Origin: Nigrospora sphaerica
Taxonomy: Eukaryota; Ascomycota; Sordariomycetes; Amphisphaeriales; Apiosporaceae
Direction of reading: 5' to 3'
NCBI GenBank assembly: GCA_018287875.1
Contig: JAGVVL010000013.1
Coordinates: forward strand, 744,001 to 808,000
DNA length: 64,000 nucleotides
Each line of letters starts with the position of its first letter. Position 1 is the first letter of the stretch. Below the pieces are notes generated by a model. That model had not been told where the DNA came from. It saw only the letters and a program-made list of their open reading frames with translations, and ran no database searches. A program made the position numbers and the translations under genes. Shown piece after piece: positions 11,536-22,709 of this stretch.

Positions 11536-11559
11536 AATAATAATAATAATAATAATAAT
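11536..11559 (+). repeat. (AAT)n tail of LINE A
   Basis: About eight AAT units form the 3' end of the LINE and run directly into the right target duplication. Confidence 0.9.
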
Positions 11560-11571
11560 GCTACAATATTT
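11557..11571. repeat. Right target-site duplication of LINE A
   Basis: Exact repeat of 6668-6682. Confidence 0.85.
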
Positions 11572-13738
11572 AAAGGAGGCCAGATCAATACATGGCCTTT
11601 GCGCCCTCTTGGAAAACCTACGCATGTCTCGTACCACGTGAGATTTCGTGCAAGGATTCCTAGCCATTTGCACCTAGAAAAACCGACGCCCGGGCCGGTG
11701 TGGGCCAGCCCCAGTCTGTGGCACGGCAGAAGCTGGGCTTAGACGTTAAAGCGCCGCGGTACGGGGGGCGGTCGGTAGTTCCAATACGGATTCAATCTTA
11801 AGTCATTCACATAAACTAATTCTGATGAACTGCGTGAGCGACGGCAATACTTGAGCAAAAATCATTCTTTTCTTTTAGCGACGTTACCTTAACCTTGTTT
11901 GCAGTAGGTTCTCGTCGGCTTTCTTCCTTTAAAAAGCCATCTTTTTCTCGGGACAAAACCTTGAAAGGCCGCGGTCGTAAAAAGGAAGTAGAAGAGGAAA
12001 ACATACGAATAGTAGATTACTCTGCTCAGTACCAAATGCAATAGTGGCTTCACCAGGTCGACACAGAGGGCTTGTATCAATTCTTCCGTTTCCACCCACC
12101 AGACTAGTTTTCGCTATAGTGACTTCCATCCCTAGTGGCCCCCACAACATTTAATCTAATCGAACTTTACGTGCGGGAAAAGCCACTTCTCATTATGCCA
12201 CTCAGCTCAACAGCCAGCACGGCGAGCGCCTTCCTCCATCGGAGCCCCCTCTTTACAGGTTAAAGAGAGAAGGCGGCGTTCTGGAGGCCGAATTTGGCAA
12301 GCGCGGGATCCCGTTTTTTGATGGCATAGTACCGTGGGGCAATCCTGGTAAGGGTTTCTGCCTAGTACTAGGTACCGCCGCCCCACCAGGCCGGCCACAG
12401 CAGGATCGAGCCAACCCGCTGTCGGGTCCCACCCTGCAGCAGCTCGGCGGCTCGAGACGCCTTGAGGAATCCGTTTCCCGCCTCAATACCAGGCTTGCTG
12501 AGACTATAAAGCATGCTGAGCGAGGCCGCGAATGATGCTCTTATGTCGCAGGCATGACGGTGCTGCTAAGTCCAATCAACACGACTAAGTGGCATGGTAC
12601 CTTAGTCTACAAATGCATCATCAAGATATACAAGTTTCGGTGAGAAGCATTAGATGGCAGCAGCATCATATCCACCAACGGTTTCTCGTCCAAAATCTTG
12701 ACAAAGTGACTCGCTAGGTAAGTTAGACCACCACTGCTCGGGCCACCCCCTTAATGGGCCACCTAAAAAGTATCACCAACCATAACAACCCTCACACAGT
12801 CAGTAATAAATAGCACGGTAACTAGCGCTTGTAAAAATCAATAGAATATACTATTCTACTCCGCTTTTAATTGCGCATCTTAAAACATGTTGTCCGACCA
12901 TGAAAAGAAGCTACGTGCAGCTACTAAAGCTTACCGAAATGGCCTATTTATGCGAGCCGCGGCCATCAGACATATAGTATTTAGAACCACCTCACAGCGC
13001 TATATAAACAGCGGTGTTTCGCGTTATAAGACCTGTTAAAAGCGTTAAAACCTATCCTTAATTATTAAGCGCTTTTTAATACGCTAAGTTAAGTTATAAA
13101 CTAAGTTAAGCTATACTTTTTTAGACTTAAGGTTTTGTTTATTCGCTATAAGGCTATTTTAAGCTTTTAGGGGCTCTTAAACCCTTAGAACATATTAAGT
13201 CTGGAGATTTCTACAGAGATATTTAAAGTTAAAGACTTTAAGAAGCGTATAGTATGACTAAAGATGTGTTAATACTATTTACTTCTGTCAAGGAGCGGGC
13301 AGGCAGGCGGATAACGGAGTCGATTCAGGTTCTATGCTACAGGTCCAGGTTCCTATTCTGTCGGTACAGGTCAGGCTTGGTGGACAGGACGTAGCTTGAA
13401 GAGCTACAACTGAAGTCTCCTCGGTCGCAGACTTCTTATCTAAATCCCCAACGGAGGTCCGTACCGAGCGGTCTTGACAGAACTCCATCACGGGACGACT
13501 AATCCGTAGCCAGTTTAGGATGTCTCAGAGGCTGCCCTGTGCCGGTACGGTCTGTCACGGTCCACCCCGTGACAACTTCGTTATTATTATTAAGTTCTTC
13601 AACTAGTTAAAAGACCTCCTTATATTGGCTATCCCTTTTACTCACATTTTTAACGCCGACAAGATGTGAGAGGCTGAGCCTTAAAGCACTATAAAAGGGG
13701 CCAAATGCTGTTTATTTTCTAGATAAGGAAGAGAGAAG
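11572..13738. other. Degenerate, partly AT-rich relic sequence
   Basis: No intact gene. From about 12880 to 13720 the sequence is strongly AT-rich with repeated TTAAGTTA-type strings, as in RIP-mutated relics. A weak helix-turn-helix transposase-like translation is visible near 12895-13030. A short block at 12253-12325 recurs at 43863-43937. Confidence 0.55.
12253..12325. repeat. Dispersed short repeat, copy 1
   Basis: About 70 bp sharing GGCGGCGTTCT, GAGGCCGA, TTGGCA and GGGATCCCGT-like blocks with 43863-43937, with roughly one difference in five or six bases. Confidence 0.6.
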
Positions 13739-13951
13739 TGTAAAGGAGGAGGCGTTGGAGAGGTGCATCCGCGGGCTGGTCACCTGACCTGCGGCACAGA
13801 CCCATCGGCAGCCTACTAGCGAAGAGCGGGCGCACTGCTGGCGCCCGACCTGAACTTAGATTCTGCAAGAATCAGTCTTGCAGTGGAATTGAGCCTGCCC
13901 TTCGTTACCCTATACCTGACGGTGCCACTGTGATTCCTTCGGATCCTTACA
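13739..13951 (+). repeat. LTR-like 213-bp repeat, copy 1
   Basis: It begins TGTAAAGG and ends CCTTACA. It is about 95 percent identical over its full 213 bp to 60464-60676, with about ten differences, mostly transitions. TG..CA ends with short inverted termini are typical of LTRs. It is GC-rich inside an AT-rich relic region, so it arrived after the surrounding sequence was mutated. No simple target duplication is visible because an inverted partial copy abuts it on the right. Confidence 0.75.
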
Positions 13952-14092
13952 TTCTTACACAGTCCAAGTTCAGGTCGGGCGCCAGCGGTGCGCCCGCCCC
14001 TCGGTAATAGGTCGCCAGCGGGTCTGCGCCACAGGTCAGGTGACCAGCCTGCGGATGCACGGGGGCACCTCCCTAGCGCCTCCTCCCCTACA
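13952..14092 (-). repeat. Inverted partial copy of the 213-bp LTR-like repeat
   Basis: This runs directly on from copy 1 and matches its reverse complement from the middle (TTCTTGCAG-like) to the start (CGCCTCCTCC..TACA). About 80 bp of the repeat is missing and a small insertion sits near 14060-14075. Together the two arms can fold into a hairpin of more than 100 bp. Confidence 0.7.
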
Positions 14093-14793
14093 CTCCTCCC
14101 TTGCAAATAGTAAAAACCTAAGAGAATTAGAGATATCTATATTAGTAGAAGATGGCCTACCGCAGACTGCGGGGGTCCGCTACATGAGCCGTTAAGTTTA
14201 AAAGGCTCTTAACATTCTTAACGCCGCCATCGTGAGACTATAATATAACTAGGAGTAATTAAAGGTTAAATTAAAAAGATAGAGACCTCGAAAATAGCGT
14301 AGAGTTCTCCTTAGGGCCTAGTAAGCCTTCGTTAACATAGCAGACATCTAATAAGCTAAGGATTAGCTACAAGACGAGGCTAAGTCCCAGCGCCCGCGGC
14401 GCTCTATACGCCGCCAGCTAAATAGACGGTCGGAATCGCCCCAAATTGAACCAGACCAAGACTAGGAGATAGAGCATGTCGAGAAGAGATACTCGTTCAA
14501 TTTTAGCTATAAAGGCTTCATGGTGGCTGCAAAACACCATAGTGAATAGAGTGGTGTTGATATTCTAGTGACGTGGCCCATACAGGAGGTGGGTGCTAAC
14601 TTACTAGGGTCTTTACTCAGACGATCGGGCACGTTTTGGATGGTCTGTTTCCGCAGCAGGGTACGTAATAAAGGCTTTAATGCTTTGGAAACGCCGGGCC
14701 GACGCAAGATCTAGTCGAGCTTTCTGCAGGCGATGCGGGGAACCAGAAGATGAAAGACGAAGACACCATCGAGGTCGCCAATAACTTCAACAA
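14093..14793. other. AT-rich relic and intergenic sequence
   Basis: RIP-like AT-rich sequence to about 14400, then mixed composition. No gene recognised before the P450 stop codon at 14794. Confidence 0.5.
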
Positions 14794-16787
14794 CTACATA
14801 GCGTCGACTGGCCTGACCCGACAACGCAACTCCTTCTTCTCCCAAAGCGCAAAGGCACGCTGGTCAATCCAGTCGCGACTTTCATCGCACAGCTCGAAGT
14901 AGAAGTTGAAGATGAGGCTGGCCAACAGAAGGCGCATCTCGTGCATGGCCACACTATCCAGTCCGCCGCGTTAGCCGAGATGCAACAGCAAGAGAAGGGG
15001 GGAGCTTCCTCACTTTTGACCGATGCAGTTCCGGGGCCCGACGCTGAACGGCGCAGACGCATCACGGGCGTCGTCGGCATACTCTCCCGCCGCGCCCTCG
15101 GGAGTCCAGCGCTCGGGGGCGAAGGCGTCGGGGTGCCGAAAGTTGGCCGCCGCGCGGCTCGCCGAGTAGTGGTGCACCGATGCGCGCGTGCCCTGCGGCA
15201 GCCACCGGCCCGCGATCTCGCGGCCGCCGGCCGGAATGACGCGCGGCACGCCGACGGCTACGGGCGGGTACAGGCGCATCGTCTCCCGGATGCAGGCCTG
15301 GAGGTAGGGCAGCGACGCGACCGCCTGGAACGTGATGTCGGACGGGCGCCGGAACGCCCCCCGGATTTCTGACGTCAGACGCGCCAGAGTGGGCGGGTTC
15401 GTCGTCAGGAAGAAGAGGGCGCCGCTGAGGACCGTTGCTGTAACGCAGTTAGTGACACCCGGCAGGCGGTAGTTGTAATGCCGCAGACGGGTCCTGGGCA
15501 TACCGGATGTTTCGGTTCCGGCCAGCATGAAGAGCTCGCCGTTAGAGTGCATCTCCTCGCGCGACAGCGTCGTGTCGGCCGTGTCCTGCGCTGCTTCGAG
15601 GAGCGCCCAGAGATCGGGCTTGCCGGCGTCCCCCTCACGCATCCGGCGGTCCACGCGGTCGGCCGAGTACTGCGAATGGTTCACACGCATCTCGTGGAGA
15701 GATTTAGGCTCGAAGCGCGTAAATATCGCTTGGAGAAGCGGGTAGTAGCTGATAAACGAGACGTACGGCATCATACGGATGCTGGAGAAGACGGATTTCA
15801 CCCAAGGGTTAAACTCGTTCTTCTCTAGCAGGCCTAACGAACGGCCGAAACACAGCTCGCCCATGATGTCAAAGGTGGCGAAATTGAGGATCCGCGTCAT
15901 CTCTATCGGACTGCCGTCCTTGCTGAGTTCGCGGAGTTTGGCGATAAGGAGGTGAGTGCTACAAGGAACCCCCACTTGTTAGCACGGACAAGGAAGACTT
16001 TCAGTGGCGGAATGTCAAAGCAGAAAAGAAAAAGACGGGTTTTGAAGGACCTTGGCCGGCCCTTCTAAACAGAAAAGCTCAAAAGACCCCTCTTCCCAAT
16101 GCTGCCTCGGATGTGAAGCAAAAGACATTGCTGCGCAAACTGCGCAAGCCATGACTCCAGGACGGATTATGACGGTGTGGGAATTAGTAGAAAAAACTTA
16201 CAACTGCTGGAAAATGGGTTCCTGGCTCTTGATAGCCCGCTCCGAAAAGGCCGGCGAGAAGATGCGGCGCACGCGGGTATGGTGGTCCAGGTCGGCCGTC
16301 AGCAGAGCCGGCACGCCTGCGGCACGGACTGTGTCAGCCCTCCTCAATGGTCTCTATGCAGGTCCGGTTGTCCTTTACCGTTGACGGGCTGCAGATTGAA
16401 GTCGGTCGTCTTGGGGTTCTCGCCCAGGCTCTTCCGGGGGTCGTAGATGTCGGACCAGGCCGCCGCGGCCGTGTGGCTGACGTCGGACGGGCTGTAGCGG
16501 ATCTGGGGGCCGTACCGCCGGTGCAGCCCGTGCAGCCACTGCACGTCGCGCCCCCGGAAGGAGTGGTACCAGTACGGGAGGCGCGTCATGGCGCACAGCC
16601 GCGGGCCGGGGATGGCGGCGAGCGGGTGCAGCGTCGCCAGGTATAGCGCCTGTCCTAGGACGTAGGCGCCCGCCAGCACCAGGACCGTTATCAGCAGGGT
16701 CGATGGCGATGGGGCCTCGGGGAGGAGGCCGCTCGGGAGCGGGAGCCAGTCGGGCAGCATCGTCCCGGCCTTGGGCTCTGGGGACAT
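14794..16787 (-). CDS. Cytochrome P450 monooxygenase A (five exons)
   Basis: Exons: 16787-16379, 16316-16202, 15958-15504, 15437-15014 and 14953-14794, joining in frame to 520 aa. Introns are 62, 243, 66 and 60 nt. An in-frame ATG at 16817 would add 10 residues. It has an N-terminal membrane anchor (LLITVLVLAGAYVLGQALYL) and Pro-rich hinge (LAAIPGPRL), an I-helix oxygen-binding motif AGTETS split by intron 3, the K-helix ETMR, and PERW. The heme-binding loop FSVGPRNCIGQ has its last residue interrupted by intron 4. It should be an ER-bound heme-thiolate oxygenase. It resembles the P450 group that includes CYP60/CYP65 mycotoxin enzymes. It lies only 2.1 kb from the aldo-keto reductase at the cluster edge, but its promoter shows no AflR-type site, so membership is uncertain. 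Confidence 0.88.
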
Positions 16788-16817
16788 GGTGGGCGCTGGA
16801 GGACAAGTATGCCGCAA

Positions 16818-18898
16818 AGATTGGGAGATGAGAGCTTAAGAGAATTCGTCCGAACTGGACGCCGGCTTATATCAAATATTCGCCCTTTTCATTCCCCGCT
16901 CGTGTGCGCGCGCGGCGTGCGAACGAATGCATGTAAGACGGGTTTGCCTGCCGGATCTGGCCACTTGCTCCGACGGGCCCGCGACCCGCATATTGACGAA
17001 ATTGCCACGGATCCAACCTATATAGTATATGCATGCCTCCCAGAACTTGATGAGTTAGCGCTGACCACCGGCCGGGCCCTCGTGCGGTTGGGCAAAATGT
17101 GCAATGGAACCGATGAGAAATGACAGAACGGGCAGATGACCCTCGCCGATCTTGGGTGACGGAGTGGGAATACATTGCGGGCAACCGGAAAGTCGTTTAA
17201 AATCGGCGATATCTGTGTTCTGCAACGCCCGGGACCCTGATGAAGCACCTCATTAGCTGGTTATCGATATCTCGTAGGATTCTACGAAGCAATACCGTGG
17301 GGGAAACGGCAACACATATTTATGCCCTCTTGATCCGTGTTCTATTTAACCGCAATGACTTCAAAGCTGACCTACTAAACTAAAATTCTTATAAGCGCGG
17401 CGACCTTACTACCGCCTACGGTGTGAACGTCCTAGCTACTCCCCTAAAGGACGAACTCCATGCCGTATTCGTCTTCCAAAGGGTTTCCAAGGGTGTCCAC
17501 GGACTTGAGATGTTCAAGATGGAACACGTCAGTACTAGGGCGATGTCGCATTAGCTGATCCGGATGGTGGAGATGGCCGGGTTCGAAGTCTCGACCGTTT
17601 TGTACAGCTTTGCGGTACAATTGAGGGAATAACATAGACGAAAGCGGTTCCTGGGTCGCGCGCTTTCTTTAAAACTCAGTGTCGAATGAGGCATCAACGG
17701 GGATTAGTTAAGGTAAACGAAGCTCTACGTACTTTTATGATGGGCTACGGACCCAACTCGACCACCTTTCCGACCAACTATCCCAGTCGTGTGGAGCTAA
17801 GTTTCAGAAACTGCCACTGTTTTCACCCCAACGAAAGCGACTGGGCTGTAAGACCCGCTTCAACAAGAGCAGTTTTCCCAGGGGCCTGAAGGAACAAGCA
17901 CGGGCGGGAGCGGACAGAGAAACGGGCCAAGAGGACATGGAGCGTTCAATCAGCGGGGAACGATAGTCAACGCCACCGCGGCGGTTTGCAGCCTGTCCAG
18001 ACCAACACCATGGACGCCAACACCACCCGAGCTGAATGAACCGCACCCGGGCGCTGTGGAGGACTTGCGGTTGTCCGTCATAGTGAAGGACGACGGGGGG
18101 TTTCTACGCTGTTTCGGCTGTGTAGGTAGGGCCTTGAACGTGCCGCCGGATGAGTTGAGTAGAGCATTACCGAGCCGCGGATTATAGGTGCTAGATGGTA
18201 CGATGAGATGTTTTGAGGGAGTGCACCTTGGTGTGCGTTGATTTTACGGCGAGATGGTGGAAAGATACAGCACAAGTGGGTGGTGGTTTGTCAGTGTGTA
18301 CCTAGAGACATGGATATTCGGGGTGCGCGAGGCGGCGAGTTAATAACTTCTGCTTTGCTAGTCATGCTGGCGATACTGTTGCTTACTTCGTAATGTTGTA
18401 GTCGGTTGGAGAGCTTCAACCTAATGTATTGTGTTATACTTGTATAGTAGTAAAACTTATAGCTCGCACAAGTTATAATCGTGCAGTCGTAAAATTCGTA
18501 CCTCATACTCACATCTCATACATCGTATCCCACTTATATAGTCCAGCAAAGTCCAACACCATACCAGAAATCCACGCCCAAGATGACAAGTCCAAGGCTA
18601 ACCACTCTCGTTCTCGTTCAGGACAACTTCATCATGGGTCATGCTAGTCTCATTGCACAATCAGTCACGACGAACCATCTCTCGAGTCCCTCCCGGAACA
18701 TTGTTTTGATCCAATCCTTCAAGCCCGCCAGGAGAGTGCCGAGAGAGAGAAAGGGACCTCATGACCAGCTACAGGCTTAAACATCCGGCCATAGACATAT
18801 AAATATAACACGAAGAGTAACTACGCGAATCGGGTGGGGCATGGTAAATGATTGCATCACCCAACGTAAAGTCGATCTAGATACCTTGATTATGTCTA
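16818..18898. other. Long intergenic stretch with one unexplained open frame
   Basis: No gene recognised. An ATG-less open frame on the + strand (17852-18187, 111 codons then TAG) has a Pro/Gly-rich start and a FLRCFGCVGRALNVPPDE segment with a CxxC. It could be an exon or relic. A minus-strand frame ending at 17444 (HLEHLKSVDTLGNPLEDEYG) also looks coding-like but is unplaced. 18300-18600 is AT-rich. Confidence 0.4.
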
Positions 18899-20185
18899 TT
18901 AGTGAGTAGACCCATACTGTTTCTCACTCTGCCTGCTTTCAATAGCCTATAGTATATCTTGGTTAGCGTCGGAAACCCGTAGGGTGTTACAGCGCCACTC
19001 ACCTGCGACTTGGAGACCGTCTCCAGCCTCGCGCTCGTCGCGATCTGCCAAATGTGTCTCGTCGTCATATCGCTGCGGTATTTCTGCTGGGGCGTCTCGA
19101 ACAAGAAGCTCAACGGGTACCCGACGTCAAAGGGCACCGTGCTGTCGAGGTCGCCGATTTCCTCGGGCGAGAGCTCGACGCTCAACGCCTCGATGTTGCA
19201 TTGGACGTGCTCGACCTTGCGGCCGCCGATGACGGGGAAGACGTAGGGGGCCTTCTTCAGGACGTAGGCCAGCGCGACGCAATACAGCGTCGTCCCCTTC
19301 GCCTCGGCCAGCTGGGCGAGTTTCTGGCCCAGAAGCCGGTGCGTCTCGTCCTGGGGGCCCATCTTGCGGCCGGCGCGGTCGGCCTCGTTGTATTCCTCCG
19401 CCGTCCTGAACATGCCGCGGCCGAGGGCGCCCCACGGCAGGATGGCGAGACCCTCGGCCTCGCACATGGGGATGATCTCACGTTCCATGTCCCGGTAGGC
19501 GCAAGACCAGTGCCCCTGGTAGGCACTGAAGCGGGTCAAGCCGTGGAAGCGGGCATCTGAAAACGTGAGCGGGCCAACCCCGAGCGGATGATCGCGCACC
19601 TAGTGATCACTTACATTCGTTGCACTTGGCGACAATCCAAGCAGGAGCGGCCGTGATGCCGAGGTAGAGGACCTTGCCCTGCATCACGACATGGTGAAGG
19701 CTCTGCATCAGTTCCTCGACGCTCGTGGTAAAATCCCACAGGTGCACATAGAGAATATCGACGTAGTCCGTCTTCAGCTTGGCCAGGCTGGCTTGCAGGG
19801 ATAAGCGTAGGCTCTTGGTATGGTTTCCGGCAAAGTTGGACTTGATGCGCTCTTCACCACCTCCACGGTAGCCGATGGTGTACTTGGTGGCGAGGACAAG
19901 CTCGTCGCGATTTCCTCGCTCGGAAACCCAATCACCGACCCACGTCTCGCTCTCTTCGTTCTGGTAGAAGTTTGCCGTGTCAATGAAGTTCCCCCCAGCC
20001 TGATAGAAAGCATCCATGATGGCGAACGAGGTTTCCTTGGTGCATTCGCCCATGCGGTCCTTCCAAGACTCGCCAAAGCTCATGGTGCCAAGACATAGCG
20101 GCGAAACGCGGACACCGGCGGTGGGTGACAGAATGCGGTGATATCCGAGCAGTGTCGGTGGTTTGGGTGCTGGAGGCGCCGCCAT
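18899..20185 (-). CDS. Aldo-keto reductase, NorB/StcV-like
   Basis: Exons: 20185-19615, 19556-19003 and 18946-18899, giving 390 aa. Introns are 58 and 56 nt; the second has a GCTAAC branch-like site and replaces a longer unspliced C-terminus. The fold is the (beta/alpha)8 aryl-alcohol-dehydrogenase type of the AKR superfamily. The catalytic tetrad is visible: Asp69 and Tyr74 in FIDTANFYQNEES, Lys101 in LATKYT, His148 in ILYVHLWD. An NADPH-binding region (VIGGRKVEHVQCN) lies near the C-terminus. In aflatoxin/sterigmatocystin clusters this type is NorB/AflE or StcV, proposed to reduce norsolorinic acid or a related keto group in the cytosol. It is tandem with the AflY-like gene and has AflR-type sites upstream. 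Other AKRs of this type are aryl-alcohol dehydrogenases. Confidence 0.9.
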
Positions 20186-20360
20186 CGCTACGGAGATATG
20201 AACTGGGGGCTAGGAGACGAATGAAAAGCTGCTGACCAAGGCAAAGGTTGGCGTGAACAAAGTAAAGCACCGAGAAGAACATTCCCGGGGTGGCCCCCAT
20301 GGAATATCAAAAGTCGCTGCTGACGTGGGACGGCACGCATCGCCAAGGAACCCCGCACCT

Positions 20361-20371
20361 TCGGTTGACGA
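20361..20371. promoter_or_regulatory. Possible AflR-type site (weak), AKR promoter
   Basis: TCGGTTGACGA fits TCG-N5-CGA but has A instead of C/G at position 8, so it departs from the stricter TCGSWNNSCGR. It lies about 175 bp upstream of the aldo-keto reductase ATG. Confidence 0.35.
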
Positions 20372-20428
20372 GGAGCGACGAAAGAAAAGAAGCCTCGCCG
20401 CATCGGAAAGCCTGAAATGTCCGATGCG

Positions 20429-20439
20429 TCGCAGACCGA
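20429..20439. promoter_or_regulatory. AflR-type site, AKR promoter
   Basis: TCGCAGACCGA matches TCGSWNNSCGR and lies about 245 bp upstream of the aldo-keto reductase start. Confidence 0.6.
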
Positions 20440-20758
20440 AGGTGAAACTGCCGTGCGCCCGTCGAAGGGTCGGAACAGCCAGTCATTCTTGGCGCCCTAC
20501 CACCGAACGCCCAACCGCGCATTTTACGGAAGAAAACTCACGTGCCTATAGCTGGAGTTAAGTAGTTCAAATGCCGCCATCCTTCTCAATCCCGAGGCAG
20601 TGAAAAGGTATTAGCGATACCAGGCTCGTAGGATATGGTGCCACAGGATTTGATTTTGGTTTCAGTGGACGTGGACTTGTAACCAAGTAGTGATTGTTTG
20701 CTTTTAAAGAAACCGAATTAATGCCCTGAAACTCTTCGACTCGTCCTTCCGCCCCAAA

Positions 20759-22365
20759 CTACTCGGTGGATTCCATGTCCTGTCCTGTCTGGGCCTTGGT
20801 GGCCAAATCGGGAAAATCGTCCCACGCACCCTCGACGCCGCACCACCGAACCCAACGTACCATGACGCGGACGATTTCGTCGTCTTGTCCCATCTCTTCC
20901 GCGACCGTCTTTCGGATCTTATCCGGCACCTTGAGCTTGCCCGGTTCCGACATCCGCTCCACCGAGTCGAGACTCATGTGGGCCATGCGGAAAGCGAAAA
21001 CGCCCATGTCGAGAAAGTAGTCGGATGCCGCGGCAGTTTTGTCGCTGTGCAGGCCATATAGGGACCGTACGACCTTGGATATGTGCCCGTCGTCGCGATA
21101 GACGCTGGCGCGGTGGAACAGCTCCGGCCAGCCGTCCTGGGGTCGCTTGGCCGTGTACTCCAGTACGCGTTCCGAGTAGAGGGTGGGACAGCCACAGCCG
21201 GCGTACATTATGGCGTCGGACCAGGCTTTCCACTCCAGAAGACGCTTCTTGTTGTGGCTTGAGATCCAGTCCTGGGCCATAAAGGTCGGGTAGAAGGTTG
21301 CCAGCGTGACCGTGTGCATCATGACAAAGTCGAGAGCTTCGACCTTTCCTGGGCTCTGTGCCGCTCCTACCATATAGGCACACGTCTGCATCATCTCCGT
21401 CATTCTCCGCTGCAGATCCTCTTCTTCCGGTTGGACTTGGTATTGGGCCAGGTGCGGAATCAGCTGGTCCCGAACCCGCCTCAACAGGCCGTCACTGATT
21501 TTATTCAGGGGGTCGGTCAGCTGGACGGCCGAGCGTATGACCGGGTCGCTGTGTAATCCGTTGATGACCTCCAACAAGGTGGCCGGCTTGGTCGCAGGAT
21601 TTTGGCGGGTGGCCTCTTGAGTTGGCAAAAGGTACTGCTGTGGCCACTCGTCGTGCACGCAAGCCGCAGCCAGGGACTCGGCAACGAGGCACGGCTGTTG
21701 GAATTCGAGGGCGCACCCCAGGTGAATCAAAGGATGAAGGAACCCTACAACCATAAACGCCGCTTAGCTAAGTGTATCTCCGAAATCAAGTCGGCAGACA
21801 CTATGTGACCCACCTGAGTGCATTCGTCCAAAAATGTCATCAGCCAGCTCGTTGCCCTTGAACACGTACTCGTTCACCACGTCAGCCACGCCCCTTTCCG
21901 CGATCTCGTCCTGGAAAAAGCGTAGGAAGTCGGCATAGTAGTCCGGCTTGCCTATACACTGCCGGAAGAACACCTTGTCGCGCAATCCGAGGACGAAATT
22001 CAGGGTCCTTCGTGGCATCAAGAATTGGTACGGCTTGTTCAGATCGTACATGTCTTGAATCTCGGCACCGGTCGCCCCCAATGCATACAGGGTCAGCAAG
22101 TGATGCACGGTATGGTCTGTGGATCTGTATTAGCAAAATGAAGTGCGCGCTCCCAAGGCGCACCCAAAGAATCGAACGGGGCCGCACTGTGAAACCCAAC
22201 ATAGTCGAACAGCGTGTGGTAACGAACGTGGTTGACCATCAGCAGCTCCGAGGTTTTGTCGGCACTCTCTTTCGTGAGCTCGCCAGCTTGGACTCTGCCG
22301 GCGTTGACGTCCGGGGTGAGCTGAATGTTGTACGCATTAACGCCGGGACCGTATTGGGTAGCCAT
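20759..22365 (-). CDS. aflY: AflY/HypA-type questin-oxidase-like protein
   Basis: Exons: 22365-22188, 22116-21814 and 21744-20759, giving 488 aa; introns are 71 and 69 nt. The protein matches the DUF4243 questin-oxidase-like family throughout: VNHVRYHTLFDYVGFH near residue 45, VHHLLTLYALGAT, PYQFLMPRRTLNFVLG, an FGRM..GFLHPLIHLG segment across intron 2, ALEFQQPCLVAESLA, a middle MMHTVTLATFYPTFMAQDW, and the C-terminal RWVRWCGVEGAWDDFPDL. In the aflatoxin and sterigmatocystin pathways this family (AflY/HypA) is required, with AflX, to convert versicolorin A to demethylsterigmatocystin, probably as a cofactor-independent Baeyer-Villiger oxidation. It shares a 344-bp divergent promoter with an AflX-like gene, which fits joint function. 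Length agrees with the family (about 490-500 aa). Confidence 0.9.
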
Positions 22366-22505
22366 GTTGCGAAGATGAGCGCAATGATGCTGCTAGACTA
22401 TCCCGTCGTCACAAGCGAGAGACTCTGTACCATCGGCCGTCGCATTGGGTGCTGAATTCTAAGCGGCAGGAAAACACCGGGCTAATGTATGCCATAGGGC
22501 AATTG

Positions 22506-22516
22506 TCGGTCAGCGA
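22506..22516. promoter_or_regulatory. AflR-type site, aflY / aflX-like divergent promoter
   Basis: TCGGTCAGCGA; its reverse complement TCGCTGACCGA is identical to a site between the two fatty acid synthase genes (52502-52512). It lies midway between the two divergent starts. Confidence 0.65.
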
Positions 22517-22709
22517 AGTCTTCATAGTTATAGCGGCACAGATGGGCTCGTCTCTGGAGTTCAGTGGAGCGACCCCCATGACCAATTGAAGGAAGCCCAA
22601 CTACAAATCCGCACTAAATCCATGTTCTGAAGTAACAACTGCGCCCAAAAAAGGCCACTTGCGCTGCCTTTGTTTGCATCTCTCCACCCATTCACGCCCA
22701 ACCGAAAAG

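Larger units (their letters stand above)
6683..11556 (+). mobile_element. LINE-type non-LTR retrotransposon A (Tad1-like)
   Basis: An element of about 4.9 kb flanked by 12-15 bp direct repeats and ending in an (AAT)n tail, both hallmarks of target-primed reverse transcription. ORF1 (6808-8112) is intact with CCHC knuckles. ORF2 (8168-11363) encodes an apurinic-type endonuclease and a reverse transcriptase but has frameshifts and stops. I see no RNase H domain in ORF2, unlike the nested LINE at 31178-36873. Clade assignment (Tad1-like) rests on ORF order and fungal context only. Confidence 0.9.

Noticed and set aside
12370..12535. A protein-coding exon in the relic region
   Set aside because: About 50 clean codons with some helical character, but the only nearby splice pair would make a 24-nt intron and no family is recognisable.
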